Source: Phytophthora sp. 'mugwort' (Eukaryota > Oomycota > Peronosporomycetes > Peronosporales > Peronosporaceae). From it: 64,000 nt of DNA. The translations under genes were made by a program, and so were the position numbers. The stretch lies in contig JAUCEF010000016.1 in the NCBI GenBank assembly GCA_033558025.1, positions 1,860,001 through 1,924,000 on the forward strand, in the 5' to 3' direction. Below are positions 10,431-21,071 of this stretch, in pieces. The notes under the pieces are model-generated. The model was not told where the DNA came from, made no database searches, and worked only from the letters and a program-made list of their open reading frames with translations. Numbering within the stretch: the stretch's first letter is position 1; each line of letters starts with the position of its first letter.

Positions 10431-10522
10431 TTTACCTGATCCGGAGGACTCGCATTGAGACTCTCAATGCCTGATCCGGAGGACTCGCACTGAGAGTCTC
10501 AATGCGAGTTGGATCAGGTAAA
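10431..10522. repeat. 92-bp palindromic foldback element
   Basis: The ends are exact inverted copies (TTTACCTGATCC at 10431-10442 and GGATCAGGTAAA at 10511-10522). Between them lie two direct copies of a block beginning CTGATCCGGAGGACTCGCA, and the halves can also pair internally. It resembles a miniature foldback transposon or a strong cruciform sequence. It lies about 0.6 kb upstream of the LPMO gene. Confidence 0.7.
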
Positions 10523-11113
10523 GCCCATTTCGCGCACCGGGAACGAATCCCGTGCATGGGTTCAAGCAAGTACTGTATGACACACGCCTTGGGCAATCCA
10601 TGGCGCGAGTCTACACCGAGCAGGGCGACAACGCACAAGACGAAAGCGGTGTCTTTGGCACGCACCGACCCGACCGACAGAATGCCGGGGGTTCGAGCTC
10701 CTACACAAAAATGCTTCGGCCACTTGAGCCGCTGGTGTCCGGCAGTTGTCCGTCTCTGTTGCGCGGATCCGGCTGGCGAAATGCAGAAGCCGCGCCACTG
10801 ACTGTGAGAAGAGCACATCCATTGCTGTGCTGACCTTCACCTGGCGGCAATGAAGACAGGGGATCCCACAGCATCATGTGAACGCGCCTGGTCGCTCGCG
10901 TTGGCTTTGCCTTTGTAGGCATATTCCTTTACATCATCTTTGTCGGCACCCTTCCAGCTGGTTGGCTAGAGGGGACGTCCTTAGTCAGGCCGCCGATACA
11001 CCGACTTATCGTGAGGCATCCTTACTGTCCGCATTCCTCGCGGCGTTCAACAGATTCCCTCACTCTCGAATTTACAGTCTCCAGCACCAACAGCTAAACA
11101 GATCAGTGAAAAC
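10523..11113. other. upstream region of the LPMO gene
   Basis: Several overlapping frames are open but none has a recognisable motif. Expected to hold the LPMO promoter. Confidence 0.4.
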
Positions 11114-12004
11114 ATGCAGGTCCTTGCTCTCATCGCGACAGGAGCCGCCGTATTGGCTTCCATGCCGACTGTGCATGGTCATGGCTACATCGTGGACCCC
11201 GCCGCGCAGTGGGCCGACGACTACCCGAACAACGGCTACGGCAGCACCATCAATAACGAGATTTGGGGCACGTTCGACAATTCCAAGTACGGCTACGGCC
11301 CCAACGGCACCTTGAACTTTTTCAAGGCCACGTTCCCCACCAAGAGCTACGACTCGCTCGGCGCGTTTATCGCCAAGAACCAGGAGCTCTACAGTAGCAA
11401 GACGGACCCGGACTGCGGTCTCACCGTCTACAAGGACTCGGCTCGCTCCAAGCTGCCGGCGTCGCAACTGACGTACTCTGGATTCACCCATACGGGTCCA
11501 TGCGAGGTCTGGTGTGACGACACCAAGGTGCTGTTTGACTACGACTGCCAGACCAAGTATCCAGACATTCCGGCCCCGATGCCGTACGATGAAGCGAAGT
11601 GCGCCAATGCCAATCGCATGACAATCTACTGGATTGGGCTGCACGGTGACCCGTGGCAGGTATACACAGATTGCGTGTGGCTGGAAGGCGGCTCCGATAG
11701 GGGTGAGGCGCCTTCACCTGTTGGTGCCGGCGCGTCGACCATCGGTGGTTCTGAGTCCACCGCCACTTCGACCACCTCGACTACTACTGCTCCGACCACC
11801 ACCACGATCCCTTCGACTACTACAGCCCCGAGCACTTTTACAAGTGACTCGTCTGCATCGCAGGAGGTTGCCGGTGAAGCGTCTGCCTCTGTGGATGAGA
11901 CCCCGACGGACACCACGGCTCCTTCAATAGAGGAGACTACCCCCGTTACGGAAGCCCACAGCCCTTCCACAACTACCAGTGCCAAGTGTTCTCGTCGTAA
12001 CTAG
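11114..12004 (+). CDS. AA17-type lytic polysaccharide monooxygenase, secreted
   Basis: 296 residues from the ATG at 11114. Residues 1-22 are a signal peptide ending VHG; cleavage exposes H23 (HGYIVDPAAQW) as the N-terminal histidine of the copper-binding histidine brace. A second candidate ligand is H126 (GFTHTGPCEVWCD), and Y184 (DPWQVYTDC) lies where the axial tyrosine is expected. Paired cysteines (C101, C130, C134, C145, C163, C187) suit a disulfide-stabilised extracellular enzyme. The catalytic domain ends near 195, followed by a Thr/Ser-rich, probably O-glycosylated tail to KCSRRN. The start HGYIVDP and the overall size match the oomycete AA17 family, whose characterised members oxidatively cut homogalacturonan (pectin) during plant infection. 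Substrate here is inferred from the family. No intron, no break. Confidence 0.88.
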   Translation: MQVLALIATGAAVLASMPTVHGHGYIVDPAAQWADDYPNNGYGSTINNEIWGTFDNSKYGYGPNGTLNFFKATFPTKSYDSLGAFIAKNQELYSSKTDPDCGLTVYKDSARSKLPASQLTYSGFTHTGPCEVWCDDTKVLFDYDCQTKYPDIPAPMPYDEAKCANANRMTIYWIGLHGDPWQVYTDCVWLEGGSDRGEAPSPVGAGASTIGGSESTATSTTSTTTAPTTTTIPSTTTAPSTFTSDSSASQEVAGEASASVDETPTDTTAPSIEETTPVTEAHSPSTTTSAKCSRRN

Positions 12005-13319
12005 ATTTGTTGGAGTGAGGAATTAGTGCTTTGATCACGACAAGTAGATGTTCGTGTAACCTGTAAGTGTCGTTCTAAAAGCGTTATCGTATTCATGTTC
12101 CATGTTGTACACTGTACGGTACTGTATTCCCATCGAATTTTTTTTTTTATCTGACGGTGTTGACACTATCAGCGGAACAGTTTAATAATCGTCCTGTCAC
12201 TGGTGAGCGGTAGCAAATAGTAGTATTATATGGTCTTAGAAGTGGCAGTAGTATTGATACTACTACCACTATAAACTAGATTTCAAGTAAGCAGGCTACT
12301 AACCAATTAGAGTCAAGCTCCCAAAACGAACGCAAAAAAATGCGTCGTGAGCTAAACAAGGAACTACCTTATCTAAGTGAAAATCTACTAATCTACTTAG
12401 GCTTGCAACCATATGATTCAAATGTGAAGTACTTACTAAGTAGCTTACGACAGACCGTTAAGTTCGCACGCCACACAAATATAATATGGTGGTTGTGCGG
12501 CCGTATCATGACAGTCGAGCTTCGCAACCTGAAGGTTGGCCGCCACGCCAACGCAGCCCCGAACTTGCTGGAAATGCGCGGGAGTATTACGCGGCCTCCC
12601 AACCTCCGTCGCTACTTTGAAAAGAATTCGGGTGCGACAATAAATCAAGAAAGCTCAATGCGACGCGCGCAAGGCCGCCAGCCGCGCTTCGAACCGTGTT
12701 CACTACCTCAAAACAAAGCTGGAGCGCGCAGGTGGCCTGATGGCCGAAGAAAACGGAAGGCCGGTGTTGAAGGCGCCTAATTCCGCCCTGACGCAGGCTA
12801 AAGCTCAAGCTAATGTAGACCTTAGCAGCCTTATCGATCTCCGTTGAGGTGGTAATACAGTACACGCATGGTATACCCATTCAAATCAAATACAAATAAT
12901 AAGTTATATTTGTGTCATGTTGTGTGGATATCTCTACAAATTGGTCAGACTAAATTGCTTTGGGTTACAATGGCATGCTGTATTTGGTCAGAGTCACTCT
13001 AAATACTTATATATATATATCCCCAAAAAGAGATTATTTGAACGAATGATCGAAATAAAATCCCAAAAATGATCAAATAACTTTGTGTTATATATTGAAT
13101 AATATATACTACGAAGGCAACTACTTCGACGTACCCCTCGTACTATTTATCACCACCTTAGCTTTTTTGCGCATGGCTTTAGGTCCTGATTTTAATCCAG
13201 GTTCCCCCTTCTCTTATGTAGGTTCAGCGATGGGGGGCATCTTGATCGACGTATCCCTTTCGAGCTGTACGCTCGCGGGCCATGGCTTGAGAAGAACATT
13301 GTACATGTTTCCGAAATGA
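12005..13319. other. intergenic with an unassigned fragment
   Basis: A/T-rich, with a poly-T run at about 12140-12149 and an (AT)n tract at 13009-13020. At about 12655-12845 (plus strand) one frame reads a charged, helical stretch (SRASNRVHYLKTKLERAGG) ending at a TGA. It could be a host or transposon gene fragment; I cannot name it. Confidence 0.4.
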
Positions 13320-14690
13320 CTTACAGAAAGGCGCGATGCATCATACAGAGTAGCAATAGAAGTTCCGCTCAATCACTGCAGCTTTTAAGGCATGCACACA
13401 CGGCAATTCAGTATCAACCGAGTCTCCACATGTGCAATCCTTATCGTGTAGGTCAACTTGTCTCCAGCGGTGGATGTACCCACTTTCCATAGTAGGTCCA
13501 AGGAATTGAACAGAGTACGAGCCCTCCATGCAAGCAATAGCATCGCATTAAAAAAACAAAATTCGGCCGCCAAAGGCAGTGGCTTTAATTTTGTATCCAG
13601 ATAAGGAACGATACTTGATCCAGAACCCAATTTCGCCCATTTGGTGCCCTGTTGTCTGTGCTGATATACCAATCGACTCAGTTGACGGACGTACATAGCA
13701 AAAGCATCGAGAGGTTTCGCACTACGACACCCGTTCTAGATCCAATTATTTGCCTGCTCCGATAGGTTCGAAGTGATCTCTCCATAAGTTGATATCTTGT
13801 AATGCAGCTGGAATTGATACTTGACCCAGTGTTTAAGATCTAGTTTATCGAGATGTTGTACAGCTTTTGGCTTCGTATAAGTCAGTTCAATCTTAAACAA
13901 TGTATAGTCGTTCTCACAATCACTGCCGGCCATTCTACAAATGAGACCGCGAGCTTCCCTTGCCAACGGTGTACCCCCTCTTGTGATGCTTCGCATGACG
14001 TGATTTAAACAGAACCGGTTTTCGGCGTCGGAAACAACTTCGTGCACAGCGGAGAGAAGTCCTTTCAGCTGATCGGACCCAACAGTGAATCTGCCGATGT
14101 CCTCCCAGGGCCTTTCACCATGGACAAAAACGACGCCAAGTGTTCGTAATTCTCTTTCGGAGCTATTCCAATCCGAAAGGAAGTATGGATTTGTTATAGT
14201 CCTTGCCATCAAATCCAAACAAGCGCCGTGAGCTGCGCGCTATATGCGACCCGACACTGGGATCAAGCACGCCCTTTTAAACTGTCCATCAGCGGCTTCT
14301 CGAAACGCCAGATACAGCCTGGGTTCTTAGCAGACATAAGTCTAAGTTAAGCTTCTAGCTTTTGGTAACTCTCGAGTCGATCCCCATGCAAACCTTCAAT
14401 AATCTGCGCTTTAATTCTAGACACGCCAGTACAGCCAACTGATATTCCTTTACCTTTCAGGAACTTCGTAATTGCGGCTCCATTCATTGTAGCTATCGAA
14501 TATTGTGTGCCGGTGGTATCTCTCGTTCAACCAGCGCAACCATTTCTGTTGTCTGGATCGTGGTGTTGCGCAGTGACTTAGCAGCTTCAGTGGCAGACCC
14601 TTCTGCATAAGGAGCGGTAGTAAATCGGACAAATGGTATGATAGTACGAAAAAGTATCATATGGGGTCTTGCCACCATTACGCATGGTGC
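13320..14690 (-). mobile_element. MULE transposon remnant
   Basis: Minus-strand frames, broken by several stops and shifts, together follow a Mutator-like transposase. Towards its start (14180-14300) is a stretch like RRLFGFDGKDYNKSI, then the transposase core at 13736-14218 (RFTVGSDQLKGLLSAVHEV with a C..H pair, FCLNHVMRS). At the end (13341-13529) is a SWIM zinc finger, CTCGDSVDTELPCVHALKA (CxC...CxH). No terminal inverted repeats were found by eye. It is clearly dead. Confidence 0.75.
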
Positions 14691-15320
14691 TTCGCTAAGA
14701 ACCTAGTTAGCTATTATTTTTAATCACAGCAAAATGCGAGAAGCGATTTATATGAGTAATAGGCCCCCTTATAAGAATCGTCGGTAGGGCCTTACAGACA
14801 TCTAGATCGAAGTAGAGTGGCCTGGGGTACGAATTTTACTTGGTATTTGCACATCAACTTAGTTAAACTGTTACATCTAGCCTCTTGCATTGACTTTTGA
14901 AGGACCGGCTACGTCGATCTTCCAAACGTTCGCGTGGGGTGTTGATAATGATCGGCCTACATTGGCTTCTTTGCGGTTTCCTATAGTAAAGTCCAGGGTA
15001 CGGATTCTAGGAGGTAAACCAACGTTTCAACAAGGAACCCCGTCATGTGAACACATAATACCTCCTGTAAACTCAAAGCAACTTCATTACGATCGATATA
15101 CGCAGCCCAATACCTGTGCTGTAACTAGCGGTGACACCTGCGCGAGGCTTTACACGATTTATGAACCAAACCCGCTCATTGTAATAGCAGAAATCATAGT
15201 CATGACCATAACTTATATTCGATTATTAACCTTGCAACGCATCTCGCGCTGCAGCTGCAATAGCCGCTCGCTTCTCTTTTTCTCGTACCGAGCATGAGCG
15301 CTCGCGCTATGAGCTGCAAA
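14691..15320. other. no gene seen
   Basis: Spacer between the MULE remnant and the next broken frame. A plus-strand open frame at 14890-15297 lacks any motif. Confidence 0.4.
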
Positions 15321-15329
15321 GCTTTGCAC

Positions 15330-16285
15330 AAGCTTAAATTAATCCAGAAAACGCTTTTTCTTCCTCGAAATCATTGTCTACCCAAGTGCGTCCTTCCATT
15401 CTAGCGAAAGCGGGTAGCGCCCGCATCCATTCCTCTTTCGAGCCTTTACTAACCCCAATGGTCGTCTGTGATGCGTACCGCGCAGCCAAGTATCGATCTT
15501 CAGGAAATAGAACTACGTTTCCTCCTATCATACACCGCTTGTCTTCTTCTTAGATGTCAGGTCTATAGCCTATCACGACGGCGTGGTAAACCAACATGCT
15601 CACGTAGACAACATTGCCAAGTTGCTAAACAACCACGCAGGATAACGATTCTCAGCTTCCTGTTAATACGAACAACAGTATAGCGAGTGTGAACCCTTCT
15701 AGCATCTCTTTTCGTACGGAAAATATCCACAACTTGAAAGTTTGAGTCAGAAATGGAGGTATGAAAGCCATAGGTGCTCATGATCCGCATGCATGAGGAT
15801 CTCCCACCTCCAGTTGTCCCCAAATCGCCATGGGGAAAACATAGCCCTCGCTTTGTGGGATCGATAACCGCGTCCTATATGCTGGAAGATATAACGTGCA
15901 CTGGTCTCTTGAGCCAAAATCTTCTTCGTCGTACTCTGCCTGTGCGCTGCTCTTAAAATAATCGGCCACATCAGATTTACTGCTCAGCCGTAGCCCCTGA
16001 CGCACATGCGCGTCCGTTCTAGGCAAATGTACATCGTTCTTGTACTGAGCTACACAACTCGATGCCTGGCGAAACACCAGAACTGAAGCTTGACTCTCTT
16101 TGATCGTACCCCATGAAAATGGACCGGTACGATATAGGTCTTGCGACTTTCGGTCTAGGTCTTGCGACTTTCGGATCTTCAGTACTACCAAATGCAGGTG
16201 GAAATTGCAACCGCAGTAGTCGCCCAAACTAACGATCTGAATTACATATTCAATCATTTGCTTTATTCCTTTGTCAGGAACCAAC
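15330..16285 (-). pseudogene. unidentified decayed coding region
   Basis: Two minus-strand frames, 15778-16284 (168 residues) and 15334-15531 (65 residues), can be read as parts of one protein separated by stops. The second contains KEEWMRALPAFARMEGRTWV. A 19-20-base unit is repeated in tandem at about 16136-16176 and shows up as the peptide KSQDLDRKSQDL. I do not recognise the family; a transposon-encoded protein is likely from the surroundings. Confidence 0.3.
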
Positions 16286-16309
16286 CACTCCTGGATACTG
16301 GCTCTGACC

Positions 16310-16480
16310 TTCTCTCTTCGCCGTGGGGCTGTGTTACTGCTGTTGGGGTACGTTGCTGCTTGTCAAGGGGCCGTTTCTTGTCGGAGGCCCGCTGCTTACT
16401 GGGGCAGTTGCATGTCGGGGGCCGCTGCTAGTCGGACCCGCCGATTGTCGGGGGTCCCGCTGCTTGTCGGGGCTGGAAGA
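16310..16480. repeat. degenerate G/C-rich minisatellite
   Basis: Imperfect copies of a unit like GCCGCTGCTTGTCGGGG recur about six times. It lies just before the Gypsy pol remnant and may come from its deleted gag or protease part. Confidence 0.45.
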
Positions 16481-16559
16481 GACGACACCTCCTGATCGGC
16501 AAAGGCAACGCGCTGCCTCCTGCCGCAAGGAACTTTGTATGCGATATCGATGTAGGTGG

Positions 16560-18290
16560 TGCGAATCCCGTGGCGCAACGAGTACGGAATGTGGCGCCGC
16601 GTTTTCAGGGAGAAGGTATCGGATCTGATCAAGGGACTGTTAGCAGCCAAGATCATCCAACATTCGATTTCTGCATGGGCATTTCCGATCGTTATCATCA
16701 TCAAGAAGAACGGAGTGGATATACGGCTGTGCATCGACTACCGGTTGGTGAACGATCTGACACGACTAATGATCTACCCGGTGCCACTGAATAACGATCT
16801 GTTGGAAGATCTGGACAAAGTGTTATGGTATTGTTCATTAGACATGGTGAGTGGATTCTGGGTGGCCCCGTCGACCGATCGAGATCGCGCGATCTCGGCG
16901 TTTAGCACCCCTTCGGGCTCTTCGAGTGGAACAGGATGCCATTCGGACACAAGAACGCCACAGAATTTTTCAACGGCTGGTGAACAACGCTTTGTATGGA
17001 TTCATGACGATCTCGAAATCCGAACCTACATGGCGACAAACGGATGTGTTTGATGCAGGAGAATACGAAGTTCCCGGCGAACCTTCCGTTCTAGGAGGTA
17101 GATCATATATCGACGACATCGTAATCACTGCTGGACCTGAGATACAACTATGCGATCGGGTGGGACGCCTATTGGATGCCTGTGGCAAATGGAACTTGTC
17201 GATCAGTGTAGGCAAGCGTTTCTGGGGATTACAAAAAGTTGATTACCTAGGGCGTCAAGAGTCAAGCGTCGATCGAAGGCCTGGAGGCACATCCGAATGA
17301 CGTAAAATTGTTGACCGACTTGCTTTTCCCGGAGTCACTCAGATCGATGCAGTCATTCCTGGGCAGCCTGAATTATTATAGCCGATTCGTCGAGGACTAT
17401 GCGATTGTTTTGTATGGGTTGCGTGAAGTGGATTTTAACGAGCTGTGGAAACGTCGAGATATCCGAGTAATTCTTGACGAAACTATTTCCGATCCTGATC
17501 TTGACGTTCCTGATCCAGATGGATCCGGCTGTCCCCTACCTGGTCAACCGAAGACGGACCAGAGCGCAGCGGACGAGAAGTGGGTTCGGGCTTACCGATC
17601 CTTTAAGAAATTAAAGGCGAAGATCGCCGCCACTTCGATCTTGCGTCATTTCGATCCAGATCGTCAACCTGATGCAGTTGTTTATGCCAGTGAGTGGGCG
17701 ATCTCGGCCGCTCTGATGTAAGAGCACGATCGCGTGTACCACCCAATGATGCTCGCGAGTCGTACGCTGAAGTCGAATGAGCTTAACTACGATGTGGTAT
17801 AATGGAAGTGTTGGCCTTGTTGCGGATCTTAGATCTGAACAACAACATGTTGGTTGGACGAAAGATCCAATCTTGACCAGAAACTCGACATTGGCATGGC
17901 TCTTCAGATCGCCCGGCCTTCAAGGACGATTAGGTCAATGGGTTGCTCACCTGTCGCCATGGACGCTCGAGATCGAGAAAGGTACCAAGGGAGAAGAGCT
18001 CGGATCTGTCTGTGAACGAGGCAGAGTACAATGGACTCCTGCTGTGTTTTGACTTGTTGGAAGGGATGAAGCAGGGACGATTTGTGATTTGCGGTGATCC
18101 AAATCTGGTGATCAGACAAGTACGAGGCGAGATCGACTGCAAGGCACCGGATTGACGCCGTTGAGGAAGAAGGCCCTGAATCGGCTTAAGGTCTGGCCAG
18201 ATCACGAACTGTTACACGTGAAGCGCGACTGGAATGATAGAGCGGACCGTTTAGCCAGCGCTGCGTTGCAACGGCATTAAGGAGTAACCA
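16560..18290 (+). pseudogene. Gypsy reverse transcriptase and RNase H, broken
   Basis: The reverse transcriptase is seen as IIIKKNGVDIRLCIDYRLVN, LDKVLWYCSLDMVSGFW, the catalytic RSYIDDIVI motif (about 17098-17124), then SISVGKRFWGL and SMQSFLGSLNYYSRFVEDYA. RNase H follows: VVYASEWAISAALM and STLAWLFRSPGLQGRLGQW. A second RNase H-like segment (NEAEYNGLLL, VICGDPNLVIRQVRGEIDC) lies at about 18010-18150. At least three frames are needed to read it through, so it cannot make an active enzyme. Confidence 0.85.
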
Positions 18291-18619
18291 TCAACGAGGT
18301 GGAGGCGTATCACGATCTGGTCACGCTGAATCGCTTAGATGAGATCCTATTGATCAGAACGGAGGACACCGTTGCGAGTCTCGCCAGTACCGACAGTACC
18401 GACGGTTTTGGACGAGGTGTTTGTGATAGATCTCCGTGTCGATCGTATCCGACAGGCAAGACGAGGAAGGATGGATATTAAGTTTGAAGAAGTATCTGAC
18501 TGGGGATGTGACCGATCTCACAAAAGATCAGGCTAGACTGTGTGGCAAAATCCCGTCGGACTATGACGTCAACGACAATGGTCTGCTATTCGACTGTCCG
18601 CCTAGAAGAGATCGGATGT

Positions 18620-20055
18620 AGATCGGGATGGATTGATGAGGTTGGTCGCGCCCGAGACAATCCACCTTGATATCTTACATCACTATCATGCGAGCGTTGA
18701 AGGTGGACACCAGGGGATTGGTCGTACATATCAACGGAATCAGGGATCATTTCCACTGGAGAGGTGTATATCGCAGTGTGCAGAGATATGTGGGTGAATT
18801 GTAGACTGCGAAACTGGAAAGGGTCGTCCCACTATCAGAGGAGAATCGCCCGGGAACCTCCAGGCAACATATCCTTTTCAGATCATTGGAATGGATCACA
18901 TACCCTCGCTGCCGAAGTCGTTCAAGGTCAACACTGAACTACTGATCTGGGTAGATCTGCTCACAGGATATGTGAATATGTGATCGCAAAGACAAGTGCG
19001 TCTAGAACGACCCAGAGGGATCGCCGAGTCGTACGAAGAGTGTGTCTTCCGGATATTTGGTGCTAGCGAGGCGATCCGCCACGACCGAGAAGCCGGGTTC
19101 ATGTCTGACTTCTTCCGAGCGTTTAACAAGATCCGCGGACAGCGACAAAGGGCGACAATGGCGTATCGACCGCAAGCAAACGGAACAGCAGAACGGATGG
19201 TACAGACCATAACTCGGGCTTTGAAGATGTATGTCCAAGATCTAAACCAGCAACATTAGGATGGGTACGCGGAGCGATTGACGTTCGCGATCAACACGGC
19301 CCAAGATCGAGTGCGAGGGGACACACCATTCTATCTTGTACACGGATGGGACCCAGATCGACATTGAAGCCACCATACCTTTGGGCAGTACTTGCACCTG
19401 ATATCGAGACCCTAGGAGTGGAGGTACCAGATCCATCGCTATTACACAACGGCAAGGGAACAAGTTACGTCAAGCCGCGTGAGGCGATCTCAGATCGGGA
19501 AGATCGGCATAATGAAGAGGTCGATCTGCATCGGATCGAAGCCGGATCACAAGTTTGGCTGTATCTGGATCGCGTGAAGGAAGGATACGCGAGTAAGCTA
19601 GCACATCTGTGGCATGTTCCTTTCCGAGTTGCAGAGAAGATCACGAATACTGACTGCGCCTCAAAATCGCCGGAATGGAGTATCGGCTCTTCCCGATTGT
19701 GCACGTGCCCAAGTTGAAGTTGGTCAAGGGATTCCCAGATCGGCTACAGATCGAGTTGACTGTACCAGTCTCGGATCGACTGGATTTTGACGAAATTTTG
19801 TTGTCCGAGGATAGCTGGACACCGGATCTAGGGGTAGACGAATACGAGTGGAGAAGATCACCGATCTGAGGACAGGCAGAAGAACTCGGTATGGACGGAT
19901 CTATCGGGAATTTCTGGTACATTGGAAGGGATATGAAGTCCCCAGCTGAGTTGATGAAGGCGGTCTCAAATGCGGAGCACTCCTTCACGATTGTGTTCGA
20001 GGACAGGCTAACCGGAATCGATTCGGTGTAATGCAGTTCCATGAGGAGGAGTGAA
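18620..20055 (+). pseudogene. Gypsy integrase with chromodomain-like tail, broken
   Basis: The zinc-binding H-H part reads ILHHYHASVEGGHQGIGRTY (about 18672-18731). The catalytic core follows with MDHIPSLPKSF, ELLIWVDLLTGYV, then GASEAIRHDREAGFMSDFF and YRPQANGTAERMVQ (D, D, E order). After it come a spacer and FLVHWKGYEVPS near 19908-19944, typical of the chromodomain at the end of chromovirus-like Gypsy integrases. Stops at 18799, 18979 and elsewhere break the frame. Confidence 0.8.
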
Positions 20056-20734
20056 ATCGAGGTGATCGCGGCAAGTTGGTCACCGCGATGACGGATCAGA
20101 AGAAGGATCTATGGGAAGGCCATAGATCGGAGGAAATGGGATGTATGTGTGAAGTTATGCATAATTTTGCAAGCTCTAAGAGATGAAAATGAGATCCAGA
20201 TGGATCCGAGTTCCCGAAACGAGTAGTCCGGCCTAAATAGGCGGATTGAAGAGTGTGGCCATAGTGGGACCGCTGTATGGCGACGACTTCGGACAAGGGG
20301 CGGTTGTGGAGAAGCGTCTAATAAGAATCTCAGACCCCGTGGCAACGCGCCGATCTGCGAGATAGGTGGAAGAGATCAGCCAAAGGACAACTGGCAGGTG
20401 GCGGAAAGCGAATTTGACGGCGATCCAGATCGTGACCGATCTAATCTTTATATGACCACAGTCACTCCCGATCGATCCTCGATCACGGCCGATCTTAGAC
20501 CAGATCCGGGCAAGGGATGAAGATCAAGACCGATCGGCGACATGCGAATCGGACCGCGTTTAGACCCGATCGGCTCAGAACGAATCGGCGGCAGACATCA
20601 AGATTGGAGTCACGGGGCGTGGATCAAGACCGATCGGTGACATGCAGATCGCGGCCGGCCTGGATCGACTCTGATCAGTTCTCAGCGGACCGTAATCGAG
20701 CAAGAAAAGCCCTCGATCGGATCGATAAACCCTT
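20056..20734. other. 3' noncoding tail of the Gypsy element
   Basis: GATC-rich sequence with no gene. It contains short repeated phrases such as AAGACCGATCGG. Part of it may be the 3' LTR, but no partner LTR is present to prove this. Confidence 0.4.
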
Positions 20735-21071
20735 TCTGGCAGATCGGTATACAGGTTCTGACATACGGGATCTGGCAGATCGGGCCGATCTGGCGTTCGG
20801 GATCTGACAGATCAGGCCGATCGATAACGGGATCTGGCAGATCGGCCCGATCCGGCGTTCAAGGTTCGAAAGTTCTGGATGATCCGGCGTCCACAGATCG
20901 GGACATCAGATCGCCGTTGCGGACAAGATCGAGCATATCGGGTCGATCGGTATTCGCCGATCGGTATACAGGTTCCGACATCCTCGATCTGTCAGATCGG
21001 CATACATGTTCTGACATATGTGATCTGGCAAATCGGCATACATGTTCCGACATCCGCGATCTGGCAGATCG
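20735..21071. repeat. GATC-based tandem repeats
   Basis: A 36-base unit occurs twice in full at 20986-21021 and 21022-21057, with partial copies on both sides and an earlier copy from about 20736. A shorter unit of about 31 bases (GATCTGGCAGATCGG plus GCCGATC) repeats three times at about 20769-20860. Units share the core GATCTGGCAGATCGG. Confidence 0.75.

Larger units (their letters stand above)
16500..20055 (+). mobile_element. Ty3/Gypsy-type retrotransposon, 5'-truncated and decayed
   Basis: The domains follow the Ty3/Gypsy order: reverse transcriptase, RNase H, a second RNase H-like segment, integrase, then a chromodomain-like end. Gag and protease are absent, and no 5' LTR is visible, so the copy is truncated at its start. 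Many stops and shifts break pol. The whole unit is extraordinarily rich in GATC, a bias that stops near 21.8 kb. The noncoding tail after 20055 contains GATC-based tandem repeats and probably includes 3' untranslated or LTR sequence. Confidence 0.85.

Noticed and set aside
20735..21071. CRISPR-like array
   Set aside because: The repeats abut or overlap without unique spacers and belong to a eukaryotic retroelement tail.
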